DNA of 64,000 nucleotides, from the NCBI GenBank assembly GCA_018001015.1, contig JAGNIV010000002.1, positions 62,001-126,000 on the forward strand. The letters run 5' to 3'. Below are positions 9,414 through 17,955 of the stretch, piece by piece. A program made the position numbers and the translations under genes. How positions within the stretch are numbered: position 1 is the first letter of the stretch; each line of letters starts with the position of its first letter. The notes below the pieces were generated by a model. The model worked only from the letters and a program-made list of their open reading frames with translations, did not search any database and was not told the origin of the DNA. Origin of the DNA: Phenylobacterium sp. (GTDB taxonomy: Bacteria > Pseudomonadota > Alphaproteobacteria > Caulobacterales > Caulobacteraceae).

Positions 9414-10580
9414 ATGATCCCGAACCCTGGACCTTCGCTGGATTTCGGACTTGGCGAGACCGCCGAGGCCATCCGCGACACCACACAGCGCTTCGCCGCT
9501 GACCGCATCGCCCCCCTGGCCGCCGACATCGACGCGACCAACAGCTTCCCGCGCCAGCTTTGGCCGCAGATGGGCGAGCTTGGCCTGCACGGCATTACGG
9601 TCGAGGAGGCGTTCGGCGGCCTCGGCCTCGGCTATCTCGAACACGTGGTGGCCATGGAGGAGGTGTCCCGCGCCTCGGCCTCGGTCGGCCTCTCCTACGG
9701 CGCCCATTCCAATCTCTGCGTGAACCAGATTCGCCGCTGGGGGTCGGAGGACCAGAAGCGCCGCTACCTGCCGGGCCTGATCTCCGGCGAGCACGTGGGG
9801 TCCTTGGCCATGAGCGAGAGCGGCTCGGGCTCCGATGTGGTCTCCATGAGCCTGCGGGCCGAACGTCGCGGCGACCGTTACGTCCTCAACGGGACCAAGT
9901 TCTGGATCACCAATGCGCCGCATGCCGACGTCCTGGTGGTCTATGCCAAGACCTCACCCGGCGAGAACAGCAAGGGCATCACCGCCTTCCTGATCGAGAA
10001 GGACTTCAAGGGTTTCTCAGTCGGCCAGAAGCTCGACAAGATGGGCATGCGCGGCTCCGACACCGGCGAGTTGGTGTTCGAGGACTGCGAGGTGCCCGAA
10101 GAGAACGTCATGGGGCCGGTCAATGGCGGCGTTGGCGTGCTGATGAGCGGCCTGGACTATGAGCGCACGGTGCTCTCGGGCGGGCCGCTGGGGATCATGC
10201 AGGCCTGCCTGGACGTGGTCCTGCCCTATGTCCGCGAGCGCAGGCAGTTCGGCAAGCCGATCGGCGCGTTCCAGCTGATGCAGGGCAAGGTGGCCGACAT
10301 GTATGTCGCCCTGAATTCGGCGCGGGCCTACGTCTATGCGGTGGCCAAGGCCTGTGACGCCGGCCAGACGACGCGGTTCGACGCCGCCGGCGCGATCCTG
10401 ATGGCCTCGGAGAACGCCGTGAAGGTCAGCCTGGAGGCCATCCAGGCCCTGGGCGGCGCGGGCTACACCCGGGACTATCCGGTCGAGCGCCTGCTGCGGG
10501 ACGCCAAGCTCTACGACATCGGGGCGGGGACCAACGAGATCCGCCGCTATCTGATCGGGCGCGAGTTGATCGGCGCGTAA
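9414..10580 (+). CDS. ivd: isovaleryl-CoA dehydrogenase
   Basis: 388 residues, the usual acyl-CoA dehydrogenase length. Oxidises isovaleryl-CoA to 3-methylcrotonyl-CoA with FAD, passing electrons to ETF. Isovaleryl-CoA dehydrogenases share [13 protein letters not shown], seen here, together with the [13 protein letters not shown] and WITNAPHAD flavin/substrate segments and the C-terminal [16 protein letters not shown]. The catalytic base is expected in the [13 protein letters not shown] region. The downstream enzymes of the pathway (mccB 15522, liuC 20476, mccA 21356) are on the same strand but not contiguous. Confidence 0.9.
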   Translation: MIPNPGPSLDFGLGETAEAIRDTTQRFAADRIAPLAADIDATNSFPRQLWPQMGELGLHGITVEEAFGGLGLGYLEHVVAMEEVSRASASVGLSYGAHSNLCVNQIRRWGSEDQKRRYLPGLISGEHVGSLAMSESGSGSDVVSMSLRAERRGDRYVLNGTKFWITNAPHADVLVVYAKTSPGENSKGITAFLIEKDFKGFSVGQKLDKMGMRGSDTGELVFEDCEVPEENVMGPVNGGVGVLMSGLDYERTVLSGGPLGIMQACLDVVLPYVRERRQFGKPIGAFQLMQGKVADMYVALNSARAYVYAVAKACDAGQTTRFDAAGAILMASENAVKVSLEAIQALGGAGYTRDYPVERLLRDAKLYDIGAGTNEIRRYLIGRELIGA

Positions 10581-10650
10581 CGTCAACGCTTTCTACACCT
10601 GCGATTCACCTTAGATGAGCGGACCACGCCGGGGGGCGGAGGTGAGAACG

Positions 10651-11061
10651 ATGCGTAACGCCCTTGTCCTGCTGCCGCTGATGCTCGTCGCGAGCTGCGC
10701 CAGCCTGGAGCCCCGGCTGACCTGCGCGGCGGGGGAGGAGCCGATGCGCACCGCCCAGCTGTTCTTCGGCCAGAACATCGGCGGCCAGCCAGGGGTCTCC
10801 GACGCCGATTTCCGCAAGTTCACCGACGAGGTCCTGACACCTCGCTTCCCAGAGGGGCTCACCGTCATGGACGGTGGCGGTCAGTGGACGGGCGCGGAGA
10901 ACAAGCTGATCCGGGAGGCCGCCAAGATCGTCGTGCTGGTCCTGCCGGCCGCCAACGGCGAGAACCGGCGCAAGCTGGGGGAGGTGCGGCAGGCCTATGT
11001 CGAGCGCTTCCACCAGGACAGCGTGATGATGATCAGCCAGCGGGCCTGCGTCTCATTCTAG
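10651..11061 (+). CDS. DUF3574 lipoprotein
   Basis: 136 residues from ATG 10651, chosen because it starts directly with a lipoprotein signal peptide: MRNALVLLPLMLVASCAS, with the lipobox V-A-S-C. The mature part follows the DUF3574 pattern: TAQLFFGQNIGG, then VSDADFRKFTDEVLTPRFP, GLTVMDGGGQW and a conserved REAAKIVVLVLP stretch. Function unknown; expected at the inner face of the outer membrane or in the periplasm. Confidence 0.8.
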   Translation: MRNALVLLPLMLVASCASLEPRLTCAAGEEPMRTAQLFFGQNIGGQPGVSDADFRKFTDEVLTPRFPEGLTVMDGGGQWTGAENKLIREAAKIVVLVLPAANGENRRKLGEVRQAYVERFHQDSVMMISQRACVSF

Positions 11062-11121
11062 AGCCGGAACCGGACTCGCCGCCCGTGGGTTTTGTCTCCC
11101 GACCTCAAGGAGAAGAACATC

Positions 11122-11325
11122 ATGCGTAAAATCCTCGTCCTCGCTGCCGCCGCCTCCGCCGCCATGACCCTGGCGGCCTGCGGCACCACCACCACTGAAC
11201 GGGCCGCCACGGGCGCGCTGGGCGGCGCAGCTGTCGGCGCGGTCGTCAGCGGCGACGCCAAGGGCGCGCTCGCGGGCGCGGCCATCGGCGGCATCGCCGG
11301 CGCAGCCACGACCCCCCGCAACTAG
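11122..11325 (+). CDS. small glycine-zipper lipoprotein
   Basis: 67 residues from ATG 11122, preceded by AAGGAGAAG. The signal peptide ends in the lipobox L-A-A-C. The mature part contains a glycine-zipper helix (GALGGAAVGAVVSGDAKGAL and GAAIGGIAGAA), as in YMGG/OmpA-like small outer-membrane lipoproteins (YgdI/osmotic lipoprotein type). Its TAG stop overlaps the stop of the XRE regulator on the other strand in a shared CTAG (11322-11325). Confidence 0.75.
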   Translation: MRKILVLAAAASAAMTLAACGTTTTERAATGALGGAAVGAVVSGDAKGALAGAAIGGIAGAATTPRN

Positions 11326-12131
11326 CGCCCATCCAGCCCGGCGGCCATGGTTCTCAGAGCCAGGGCCGTCGTGGCGTCGGCCGGGAAGAACGTCTCAAGC
11401 GTCAGTTCCGACAGGGTCACGTCCACCGGGGTGCCGAACACCGTGGTTGTGGTCAGGAACGACAGCACGCCACCCTCCGTCTTCAGTTGGAACGGCATGG
11501 CGACGCCGGCGAACGCGTCGGACGGTCGCCGGGGGGCCGGACCATCCGGGATGGGATAGGCCCGGACCTCGGTCAGCAGGTTCGCCAGGGCAGGGTCTGC
11601 CGTGAGTTCAAGCTCGCGCCGCAACCGCTCCAGGATGTGGGCGCGCCATTCATGGAAATTCGCCGTCCGCCGCGCCAGCGCCCGCGGATGCAGGCTCAGC
11701 CGCACCACGTTGAGCGGCGGCGTGAGCAGGTCGGGGTCGATGCCATTCAATAGCGGGGCCACCATCCGGTTGGCGCTGACCAGGTTCCAGGCCCGATCCA
11801 CCGCCAGCGCCGGGTGCGGCTCGCTGCCCGCCAGGATCAGGTCCACCGCCCGGCGCGCGGCGGCCAGGGCCGGGTCGTCCAGTGAGCGTTGTGGAAAGAC
11901 CGGCGCGAAGCCGGCCGCCACCAGGATCACATTGCGCTCCCGCAGCGGGATTTCCAGCTGATCGGCCAAGCGCAGCAACATGTCACGGCTGGGTTGGGCC
12001 CGGCCGGTCTCCACGAAACTGAGATGCCGGGTCGAGACCTCCGCCTCCAGGGCGAGGTCGAGTTGGCTCATCCGTCGGCGTTGCCGCCAGTCGCGAAGGT
12101 GGTCGCCCACCGCGGTCGCTGTTCCGATCAT
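11322..12131 (-). CDS. XRE-family regulator with MmyB-like ligand-binding domain
   Basis: 269 residues from ATG 12131 (MIGTATAVGDHLRDW). The N-terminal Cro/C1 helix-turn-helix reads RRRMSQLDLALEAEVSTRHL followed by ETGRAQPS, and the C-terminal 170 residues match the MmyB-like (PAS-fold) domain: PALAVDRAWNLVSANR, RLSLHPRALA, and a C-terminal LTTTTVFGTPVDVTLSELTL. Such regulators bind fatty-acid-like or other small hydrophobic ligands in the few studied cases. It is divergent from the sigma remnant/anti-sigma pair and appears to occupy the place where the sigma gene would be. Confidence 0.85.
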   Translation of the reverse strand: MIGTATAVGDHLRDWRQRRRMSQLDLALEAEVSTRHLSFVETGRAQPSRDMLLRLADQLEIPLRERNVILVAAGFAPVFPQRSLDDPALAAARRAVDLILAGSEPHPALAVDRAWNLVSANRMVAPLLNGIDPDLLTPPLNVVRLSLHPRALARRTANFHEWRAHILERLRRELELTADPALANLLTEVRAYPIPDGPAPRRPSDAFAGVAMPFQLKTEGGVLSFLTTTTVFGTPVDVTLSELTLETFFPADATTALALRTMAAGLDGR

Positions 12132-12180
12132 GACAGACGATAGCCCTGGGTGAGGGTGTGTTCCATGACCTCCGAGGTAA

Positions 12181-12351
12181 TCGCCGGCTTCCCTCCGGCC
12201 TCCCGGTCGCCGAGGCTTCCACCAGGCCGCCTCGCAGGCCATGGCGCGGCTGCCCGATGATCAGCGACTGGCCGTGGCGCTGGCGCGGGTGGCGGGGATA
12301 TCCTGTCGGCAAGCGAACGCCCTGCTGGCGGATCTAAGGGGTGCGGCATGA
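12181..12351 (+). pseudogene. remnant of an ECF sigma factor, C-terminal fragment
   Basis: An open frame after TAA 12178-12180 that ends at TGA 12349-12351, overlapping the anti-sigma ATG as ATGA. The product resembles sigma region 4: ARLPDDQRLAVALARVAGIS followed by CRQANALLADLR. No frame upstream carries region 2, because the XRE gene occupies that DNA on the other strand. I read it as a 5'-truncated (and internally eroded) sigma gene whose end still couples translation of the anti-sigma factor. A genuine 36-codon ORF from ATG 12241 is the alternative. Confidence 0.45.
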
Positions 12352-13094
12352 AGATCGACGACCGGAAACTGATCGCCTATGTCGATGGCGAGCTCGACGC
12401 CTTCGGCCGGGCCGAGGTCGAGGCCGCCGTGGCCGCCGATCCCGTCCTGGGCGTTCGCCTGGAGGAACACCGCCTGCTGCGGGCGAAGGTGGCCGGCGCC
12501 TATGCGGGGGTGACTCGGGAGAGCGTGCCGGCCCAGTTAATGGCCGCCGCCAAGGCCGGCGCCGAGGCCGACCCCGACAATGTGGTGAAGCTCGCCGACC
12601 GCCGGAAGCCGCCCCCTGTCGTCAAGCCGCAGATCAAGGTTGCCTTGCCCGCCTGGAGTTCGGTGGCCGCGACCCTGATGGTCGGCGCGGTCGCGGGCTA
12701 TCTGATCTCGCAGCAGAACGCCGGGGTCCTGGCCCCCAGCATGGACGGGGCCTTGGTGGCGAAGGGCGGGCTGGCCAGGGCGCTGAACAACAATCTCTCG
12801 GCCAGTTCCGGACCGGCGCGCCTGGCGATCAGCTTCAGGACCGCCGACGGCCGCTATTGCCGGACCTTCCAGGCCGATGCCCAGCGCATCGCCGGGATCG
12901 CCTGCCGCGAGGGCCCTCGTTGGATCGCGCGCATGACCACGGCCGCGCCGGCCCCCACCAAGACCTTCGACTACCGCACGGCGGCCAGCGCCACGGCGCC
13001 GGCGGTGCTGGCGGCGGTGGACGGAATGATCGAAGGCGAGCCGCTGGATCGGGCCGGGGAGATGGCCGCCAAGGCGCGTCGCTGGCGCGACTAG
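12348..13094 (+). CDS. anti-sigma factor family membrane protein
   Basis: 248 residues. The N-terminus (LIAYVDGELDAFGRAEVEAA) is the short anti-sigma domain found beside ECF sigma genes, without the HxxxCxxC zinc motif. One TM helix lies near residues 103-121 (SVAATLMVGAVAGYLIS), followed by a periplasmic domain with RTADGRYCRTFQ. Expected to hold a sigma factor at the inner membrane. Its cognate sigma gene immediately upstream is only a fragment here, so the protein may be orphaned or control a sigma factor encoded elsewhere. Confidence 0.75.
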   Translation: MKIDDRKLIAYVDGELDAFGRAEVEAAVAADPVLGVRLEEHRLLRAKVAGAYAGVTRESVPAQLMAAAKAGAEADPDNVVKLADRRKPPPVVKPQIKVALPAWSSVAATLMVGAVAGYLISQQNAGVLAPSMDGALVAKGGLARALNNNLSASSGPARLAISFRTADGRYCRTFQADAQRIAGIACREGPRWIARMTTAAPAPTKTFDYRTAASATAPAVLAAVDGMIEGEPLDRAGEMAAKARRWRD

Positions 13095-13118
13095 CAGATG
13101 GGGGAGGGCTTCGCAGGC

Positions 13119-13364
13119 CTAGGCGCGCAGATCGAACAGCGTGCCCATCCGTTTGTCCTCGGTGCGCTGACGGGTGACCTCCTCGTCGGCCTCGCGGTTC
13201 TTCACCTGGTCCGGCTTGGGCTGGTCAGGCTTTCGCGCCGCGACGGCGGTGGGGCCGTCCTGATCGGCGGTGAAGGGCGCGGCGTTCTGCGCCGGCTTGG
13301 GCGGGAAGATCAGCCGACGTATTGCGTGGTCGGCGGCGGCCGGGGGGGCGTTGATCGGGTCCAT
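13119..13364 (-). CDS. small hypothetical protein
   Basis: 81 residues from ATG 13364 (an upstream start at 13478 would run into the hairpin at 13444-13474). Polar and Pro/Lys/Gln-rich, with no TM segment and no recognised domain; it ends EDKRMGTLFDLRA. It converges on the anti-sigma gene with a 24-nt gap. It could be co-transcribed with the 22-codon ORF upstream at 13583 if the hairpin between them is read through. Confidence 0.55.
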   Translation of the reverse strand: MDPINAPPAAADHAIRRLIFPPKPAQNAAPFTADQDGPTAVAARKPDQPKPDQVKNREADEEVTRQRTEDKRMGTLFDLRA

Positions 13365-13443
13365 GCCGCCAACCTGACAGGTCACGATCAAGGTTTCGTT
13401 CAGACTTTGTGTTAATTGGCGGAAAGCCTGTTCCCCATATGCG

Positions 13444-13474
13444 AACGGCCGGCCCGTTGTCGGGGCCGGCCGTT
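13444..13474. terminator. strong GC hairpin
   Basis: The arms AACGGCCGGCCC (13444-13455) and GGGCCGGCCGTT (13463-13474) pair perfectly around seven bases. No T-run follows on either strand, so it is not a classic intrinsic terminator. It lies 40 nt downstream of the 22-codon ORF on the minus strand and may stabilise or end that transcript. Confidence 0.55.
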
Positions 13475-13514
13475 CCATTGTCGGACCGCTCAGCGGCCCC
13501 GCAACCTGAAGCGC

Positions 13515-13583
13515 TTACGCGCAAGCCTCGTAAGCGGAGGCCCAGAGCACGGTTTCCACCTGCGGATGAAGACAATGAGACAC
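13515..13583 (-). CDS. 22-codon ORF with near-perfect Shine-Dalgarno (putative small protein or leader peptide)
   Basis: GTG 13583 to TAA 13515-13517. On the minus strand the start is preceded by GAAAGGAGGTGACCC, which matches the reverse complement of the 16S rRNA 3' tail at all but one position, with seven bases between GGAGG and GTG. The peptide starts MSHCLHPQV and ends WASAYEACA; it has two cysteines and two histidines and no clear signal or TM segment. A sigma70-like promoter lies at 13620-13648 and a hairpin follows the stop. I do not recognise the product. The combination argues for real translation, possibly as a leader peptide. Confidence 0.5.
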   Translation of the reverse strand: MSHCLHPQVETVLWASAYEACA

Positions 13584-13619
13584 TGGGTCACCTCCTTTCA
13601 GTTGTTGAACAAGACCTCG

Positions 13620-13648
13620 AATATGGGACCGATTTGATCGATCCGCAA
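13620..13648 (-). promoter_or_regulatory. putative sigma70-type promoter of the 22-codon ORF
   Basis: On the minus strand TTGCGG (13648-13643) and CATATT (13625-13620) are separated by 17 bases. The expected start of transcription is about 25-30 nt upstream of the GTG. Based on consensus similarity only. Confidence 0.35.
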
Positions 13649-13706
13649 ACGGCGCTGTTGACGCATGCCGATTTCGTGTTCGGACGCCTGGCGTCACGGC
13701 GGCGCC

Positions 13707-15476
13707 CTACCGCCGAACGCCGGCGGCCGCCTTCTGCTGCAGGCTGGGGCGTCGGCGCAGATCGGTGACCGGCACGGACAGCCGGTCCAGAGCCTCAATC
13801 ATGGCCGCGTAGCCCCCGGCCACGGCGGGCTCGTAGGCGGCCCAGTCGCGGATTTCGACGCCGGTCACCTCTGGTGTCACCAGCACGTCGGTGGCGTCGC
13901 GCGCCGCGGCCAGATCACGGCCGGTCGAAACCGTCGCCGCCCGCATCAGCAGGGAGACGATAGGCGGGCCCTTGCGCCACTGGCCTGAGAAGATCCAGCG
14001 CCAGACCGATGAGGGCCGCGCCACGTCGGCCGCGGTGATCGAGCGGCCCCGTGAAACGTCGATGCCGATGATCGGCCCCAGCTCGTTGATGCGCATCACG
14101 TCGGCGGGAAAGTTCTTCATCACCGCCCCATCCACCAGCACGTCGTTGTTGTGGGTCGCCGGCGGCAGGATGCCGGGGAGGGAGATGGTGGCTCGCAGCG
14201 CCTCGCGCAGCAGGCCGCGCCGGTGCAACTGGTAGGTCCCGGTGGTCAGGTTCGAGGATAGGCAGAAGAAGGGCAGCCACATGTCGGCGATCTGCACCTC
14301 GCCGAAGTGCTCGGCCAGGCGGTCGCGCACCTTCTCGCCGCGGGTCATGGCCAGCAGGGGGATGGCGATGTCGTCCAGCGGGCTGGTGTCCACGAAAGCG
14401 GCGCGGATGCGCCACTCCATCTCCGCCTCATCCCAGCCCAGGGCCACCCCGGCGGCGATGATCGCCCCCATGGAGACGCCGCCGACAAAGTCGATGGGAA
14501 TCTTGCGCTCGCGCAGGGCCTTCACCGCGCCAATGTGCGCGTAGGCCCGCGCGCCGCCCCCCGACAGCACCAGGCCCACCGCCTGGCCCGTCATGACCCG
14601 GGCGAGGCGCTGAACGTCGCCGGCATGGTCGCGGCGCATATGGAACAGGCGGGCGGGCTTGGCGGCGTCCATCCAGGCCTCGGAGCCGGCCGGCGCCTTG
14701 GCGTTACGCCTCTGGACCAGGATCAGGTCCACCAGGTTCTGGCCCTGCAGGGGCTCGCTGGCGTGGGGATGGTCGACGGGCGGGGCCACGTCGCCCCGGC
14801 CGAGGCGGAACAGCCGGTCGACTTGACGCCCTACCACCTGGCGCCAGCCCAGGTCCTCGGCCTCGGCGCAGTAGAGGACGAAGTCGTAGTCCCGCTCGAC
14901 CTCTGAAAACCATTCCGTGGGGGCATGCTGCGCCTCCGCCCCGATGACGGTGACCGAATAGCCCAGCTTGCCGATCTCGCGGGAGATGCGATCCACTTGC
15001 GGGCGCACGGCGACGGGGTCGCCGATGGTGACGAAGCCGAACACCGAGGGCGCCGCGCCCGACGACTTGGTGGCCGCCTGGCGGCTGCGCAGGATCATCA
15101 GGCGGGCCAGTTCGACCATCACCTCGGAATCGTCGTCGCAGGCGTCGAAGAAGGCCTCTCGGGGCAGGGCGAAGATCTCGGAGTCGCGCAGGGCCACCAC
15201 ATGGCCTGAGTGCGGCACGCCCGAGATCATCGACATCTCGCCGGCCGGCTCGCCGGGACGGATGACGCCCAGGAACTGCGGCTCGTGGCCCTCCTCGGGG
15301 CGGAAGGCGCCCAGGCGCCCGGCGCGCACGAAGTAGAGATGATCGGCCGGCTCGCCCGCATCGAACAGGGTCGCGCCGCCGGGCAAGGAGAACCAGGTGG
15401 CCTCACCCTGCGCGCGCTCGTCCTCGAAGAGGCGCGACAGGGCCGAGTCGGTCGATATGCCGGGAAGATTCGCCAC
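13707..15476 (-). CDS. patatin-like phospholipase with N-terminal cyclic-nucleotide-binding domain (NTE type)
   Basis: 589 residues from GTG 15476. Residues about 20-135 form a cNMP-binding beta-roll ([20 protein letters not shown], then [12 protein letters not shown]). A middle region (about 145-285) resembles the NTE/YjbI-like region of such proteins. From about 300 comes the patatin domain: oxyanion loop [15 protein letters not shown], nucleophile Ser in [12 protein letters not shown], and catalytic Asp in DGAVMKNFP. Predicted lysophospholipase at the membrane, with hydrolysis possibly gated by cyclic nucleotide or another ligand. It is divergent from mccB, 45 bases apart. Confidence 0.88.
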   Translation of the reverse strand: MANLPGISTDSALSRLFEDERAQGEATWFSLPGGATLFDAGEPADHLYFVRAGRLGAFRPEEGHEPQFLGVIRPGEPAGEMSMISGVPHSGHVVALRDSEIFALPREAFFDACDDDSEVMVELARLMILRSRQAATKSSGAAPSVFGFVTIGDPVAVRPQVDRISREIGKLGYSVTVIGAEAQHAPTEWFSEVERDYDFVLYCAEAEDLGWRQVVGRQVDRLFRLGRGDVAPPVDHPHASEPLQGQNLVDLILVQRRNAKAPAGSEAWMDAAKPARLFHMRRDHAGDVQRLARVMTGQAVGLVLSGGGARAYAHIGAVKALRERKIPIDFVGGVSMGAIIAAGVALGWDEAEMEWRIRAAFVDTSPLDDIAIPLLAMTRGEKVRDRLAEHFGEVQIADMWLPFFCLSSNLTTGTYQLHRRGLLREALRATISLPGILPPATHNNDVLVDGAVMKNFPADVMRINELGPIIGIDVSRGRSITAADVARPSSVWRWIFSGQWRKGPPIVSLLMRAATVSTGRDLAAARDATDVLVTPEVTGVEIRDWAAYEPAVAGGYAAMIEALDRLSVPVTDLRRRPSLQQKAAAGVRR

Positions 15477-15521
15477 GCGGTCACGCTAGCCTGCGTCGCC
15501 CGCCCCGGCTATGCCTTGGGC

Positions 15522-17144
15522 ATGCCCACATTGAAGACCGCCATCGACACCCACGGCGAGGCCTTCCAGGCCAACGAACAGGTCAACCGCGCCCTGGTGT
15601 CGCAACTGCGCGAGCGGGTCGCCGCCGCCGCCCTCGGCGGGCCGGAAGAGTCCCGTAAACGCCACGCCGGCCGCGGCAAGCTGCTGCCCCGCGAGCGGGT
15701 CATGCGCCTGCTGGACGCCGGCTCGCCCTTCCTGGAGGTCGGCGCGCTCACCGCCCATGGCCTCTATGACGGCGAGGCGCCGGGCGCCGGCGTGATCACC
15801 GGCATCGGCCGGGTCTGCGGCCGCGAGGTGATGATCGTCGCCAACGACGCCACGGTGAAGGGCGGCGCCTACTTCCCGCTGACCGTGAAGAAGCATCTGC
15901 GCGCCCAGGACGTGGCGATGCAGAACCGGCTGCCTTGTATCTATCTGGTGGATTCCGGCGGCGCGAACCTGCCGCACCAGGCCGAGGTCTTCCCCGACCG
16001 GGACCACTTCGGCCGCATCTTCTTCAACCAGGCCCGGATGAGCGGCGAGGGGATCGCCCAGATCGCCTGCGTCATGGGATCCTGCACGGCCGGTGGGGCC
16101 TATGTCCCGGCCATGAGCGACGAGACCGTCATCGTGCGCGGCGCCGGCGAGGAGAGCCAGGGGACCATCTTCCTGGGCGGCCCGCCCCTGGTGAAGGCCG
16201 CCACCGGCGAGGTGATCAGCGCCACCGAGCTGGGCGGCGCCGACACCCACGGCCGCCGCTCCGGCGTGGTGGACCATGTGGCGGTGGACGACGAGCACGC
16301 CCTGCAGATCGTCCGCTCCATCGTCGCCAACCTCAACACCAGGAAGCCCGACCAGGTGGTGCTCTCCGAACCCCGCGAGCCGCTGTACGATCCGCAGGAA
16401 CTCTATGGTGTCGTCCCCACCGATGTGCGGGCCCCCTATGAGGTGCGCGAGGTGATCGCCCGCATCGTCGACGGCTCGGAGTTCGATGAGTTCAAGGCGC
16501 TTTACGGCACGACCCTGGTCACCGGCTTCGCCCGCATCTGGGGCCAGCCGGTGGCGATCCTGGCCAATAACGGGGTGCTGTTCTCCGAAAGCGCGCTGAA
16601 GGGCGCCCACTTCATCGAGCTGGCCTGCAAGCGGGGGATACCCCTGGTCTTTCTGCAGAACATCTCGGGCTTCATGGTGGGCGGCAAGTACGAGGCGGGC
16701 GGCATCGCCAAGGACGGCGCCAAGCTGGTGACCGCCGTGGCCTGCGCCGAGGTGCCCAAGTTCACGGTCCTGATCGGCGGCTCCTTCGGGGCCGGCAACT
16801 ACGGCATGTGCGGCCGCGCCTATTCCCCGCGCTTCATGTGGAGCTGGCCCAACAGCCGCATCAGCGTCATGGGCGGCGAACAGGCCGCCAGCGTGCTCGC
16901 CACCATCCGCCGCGACGGCGTGGAGGCCAGGGGGGGCGACTGGCCTGCCGCCGAGGAGGAGGCCTTCAAGGCCCCGATCCGCGACCGCTACGAAACCGAG
17001 GGCGACCCCTATTTCGCCACGGCCCGCCTTTGGGACGACGGCATCATCGACCCGGCCCAGACCCGCGACGTCCTGGGTCTCTCGATCTCGGCGGCGCTCA
17101 ACGCGCCGATCCCGGAGACGAAGTTCGGCGTGTTCCGGATGTAG
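15522..17144 (+). CDS. mccB: methylcrotonyl-CoA carboxylase beta subunit
   Basis: 540 residues from ATG 15522, the length of MccB/LiuB. Carboxyltransferase that converts 3-methylcrotonyl-CoA to 3-methylglutaconyl-CoA in leucine catabolism, working with the biotinylated subunit at 21356. Signatures: [20 protein letters not shown] near the N-terminus, AYVPAMSDE and [17 protein letters not shown] in the middle, and [20 protein letters not shown] and [14 protein letters not shown] in the C-terminal half, all of the MCC type rather than PCC. It stands apart from liuC-mccA by three unrelated genes. Confidence 0.93.
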   Translation: MPTLKTAIDTHGEAFQANEQVNRALVSQLRERVAAAALGGPEESRKRHAGRGKLLPRERVMRLLDAGSPFLEVGALTAHGLYDGEAPGAGVITGIGRVCGREVMIVANDATVKGGAYFPLTVKKHLRAQDVAMQNRLPCIYLVDSGGANLPHQAEVFPDRDHFGRIFFNQARMSGEGIAQIACVMGSCTAGGAYVPAMSDETVIVRGAGEESQGTIFLGGPPLVKAATGEVISATELGGADTHGRRSGVVDHVAVDDEHALQIVRSIVANLNTRKPDQVVLSEPREPLYDPQELYGVVPTDVRAPYEVREVIARIVDGSEFDEFKALYGTTLVTGFARIWGQPVAILANNGVLFSESALKGAHFIELACKRGIPLVFLQNISGFMVGGKYEAGGIAKDGAKLVTAVACAEVPKFTVLIGGSFGAGNYGMCGRAYSPRFMWSWPNSRISVMGGEQAASVLATIRRDGVEARGGDWPAAEEEAFKAPIRDRYETEGDPYFATARLWDDGIIDPAQTRDVLGLSISAALNAPIPETKFGVFRM

Positions 17145-17153
17145 GGCGGGCGA

Positions 17154-17945
17154 TCAGGCCACGAAGGCCACGACTCGTGCCGGCGCCGCGCTGCACCGAT
17201 TGAGCTTCATCGGGAAGAAACCGACCTTGAAGCCGTGGGCCGGCAGGGCCTGGAGGTTGTCCAGCTGCTGGACGATGAACACCTCCCGGTCGCGGCCGGC
17301 GAAGTGGCCGTCCCAGATCTGGGACGCGTCGCCGGTCTCGCGGAACACCCGGCGCATGACGCCGAACGGCCGGTCCCAGCCCACCGCGTCGGTGCCCAGC
17401 ACCTTGGCGCCGAGCCCGCCCAGAAAGAGGGTGCCCTCCCGGCTCATGCCCGGATACGAGTACCAGGCCATCTCCGACAGGTCGTAGGCTTCCTGACCGG
17501 TGCGGATCAGCAGGGCGCAGCCGGGGGTGACCTCACCTCCGTTGGCCTCCAGCGCGGCCTGCAGGGCCGAGACCTCGATGGCTTCATTGGGCTTGGCCCA
17601 AGGCCGGACGTCCAGCACCAGGCCGTCGCAATAGAGTTCTGTCAGGCCGATGTCGCCGATGGTCCGGGCCGGCGCGCCCTCGCACATCGAGCCATAGTGC
17701 AGCGGCGCGTCGACATGGGTGCCCAGGTGCGAGTTGATGCGGATCCGCTCCTCGCCCCAGCCTTCGCCGCCGGGCAGGTGGTGGCGTTCGCAGCCGAAGA
17801 GACCGCACATCACCTCCGCGCCCTTGCCGGCGGGGGTCATGTACTCCACCTGCGGCACGAGGACGGACGCCGAGCCCTTCACCTGTTCAGGCAGGCGATC
17901 GAAATCGGCCGAGTCCAGCATGCGGGTCAGATCAATCAGTTGCAT
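17154..17945 (-). CDS. cyclase family protein (kynurenine formamidase-like fold)
   Basis: 263 residues from ATG 17945 (MQLIDLTRMLD). The metal-binding motif of the family is present as NSHLGTHVDAPLH, with LLIRTG and TDAVGWD further on. Members are metal-dependent amidohydrolase-like enzymes: kynurenine formamidase, isatin hydrolase, polyketide cyclases. It starts 10 nt behind the quinone oxidoreductase gene, so they form an operon, with a divergent LysR regulator beyond. Substrate unknown; this two-enzyme-plus-LysR layout suggests breakdown of a cyclic or aromatic amide or ester. Confidence 0.8.
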   Translation of the reverse strand: MQLIDLTRMLDSADFDRLPEQVKGSASVLVPQVEYMTPAGKGAEVMCGLFGCERHHLPGGEGWGEERIRINSHLGTHVDAPLHYGSMCEGAPARTIGDIGLTELYCDGLVLDVRPWAKPNEAIEVSALQAALEANGGEVTPGCALLIRTGQEAYDLSEMAWYSYPGMSREGTLFLGGLGAKVLGTDAVGWDRPFGVMRRVFRETGDASQIWDGHFAGRDREVFIVQQLDNLQALPAHGFKVGFFPMKLNRCSAAPARVVAFVA

Positions 17946-17955
17946 GGTCGCTCGC

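Noticed and set aside
7836-9923. Very long open frame (695 codons) on the minus strand opposite the lysozyme and ivd genes
   Set aside because: Low-complexity Arg/Gly/His-rich product without a domain; it spans two convincing genes and a terminator and is a GC-rich codon shadow. The similar frames at 32907-34862, 41933-44413 and 46652-49114 on the plus strand were dropped for the same reason.
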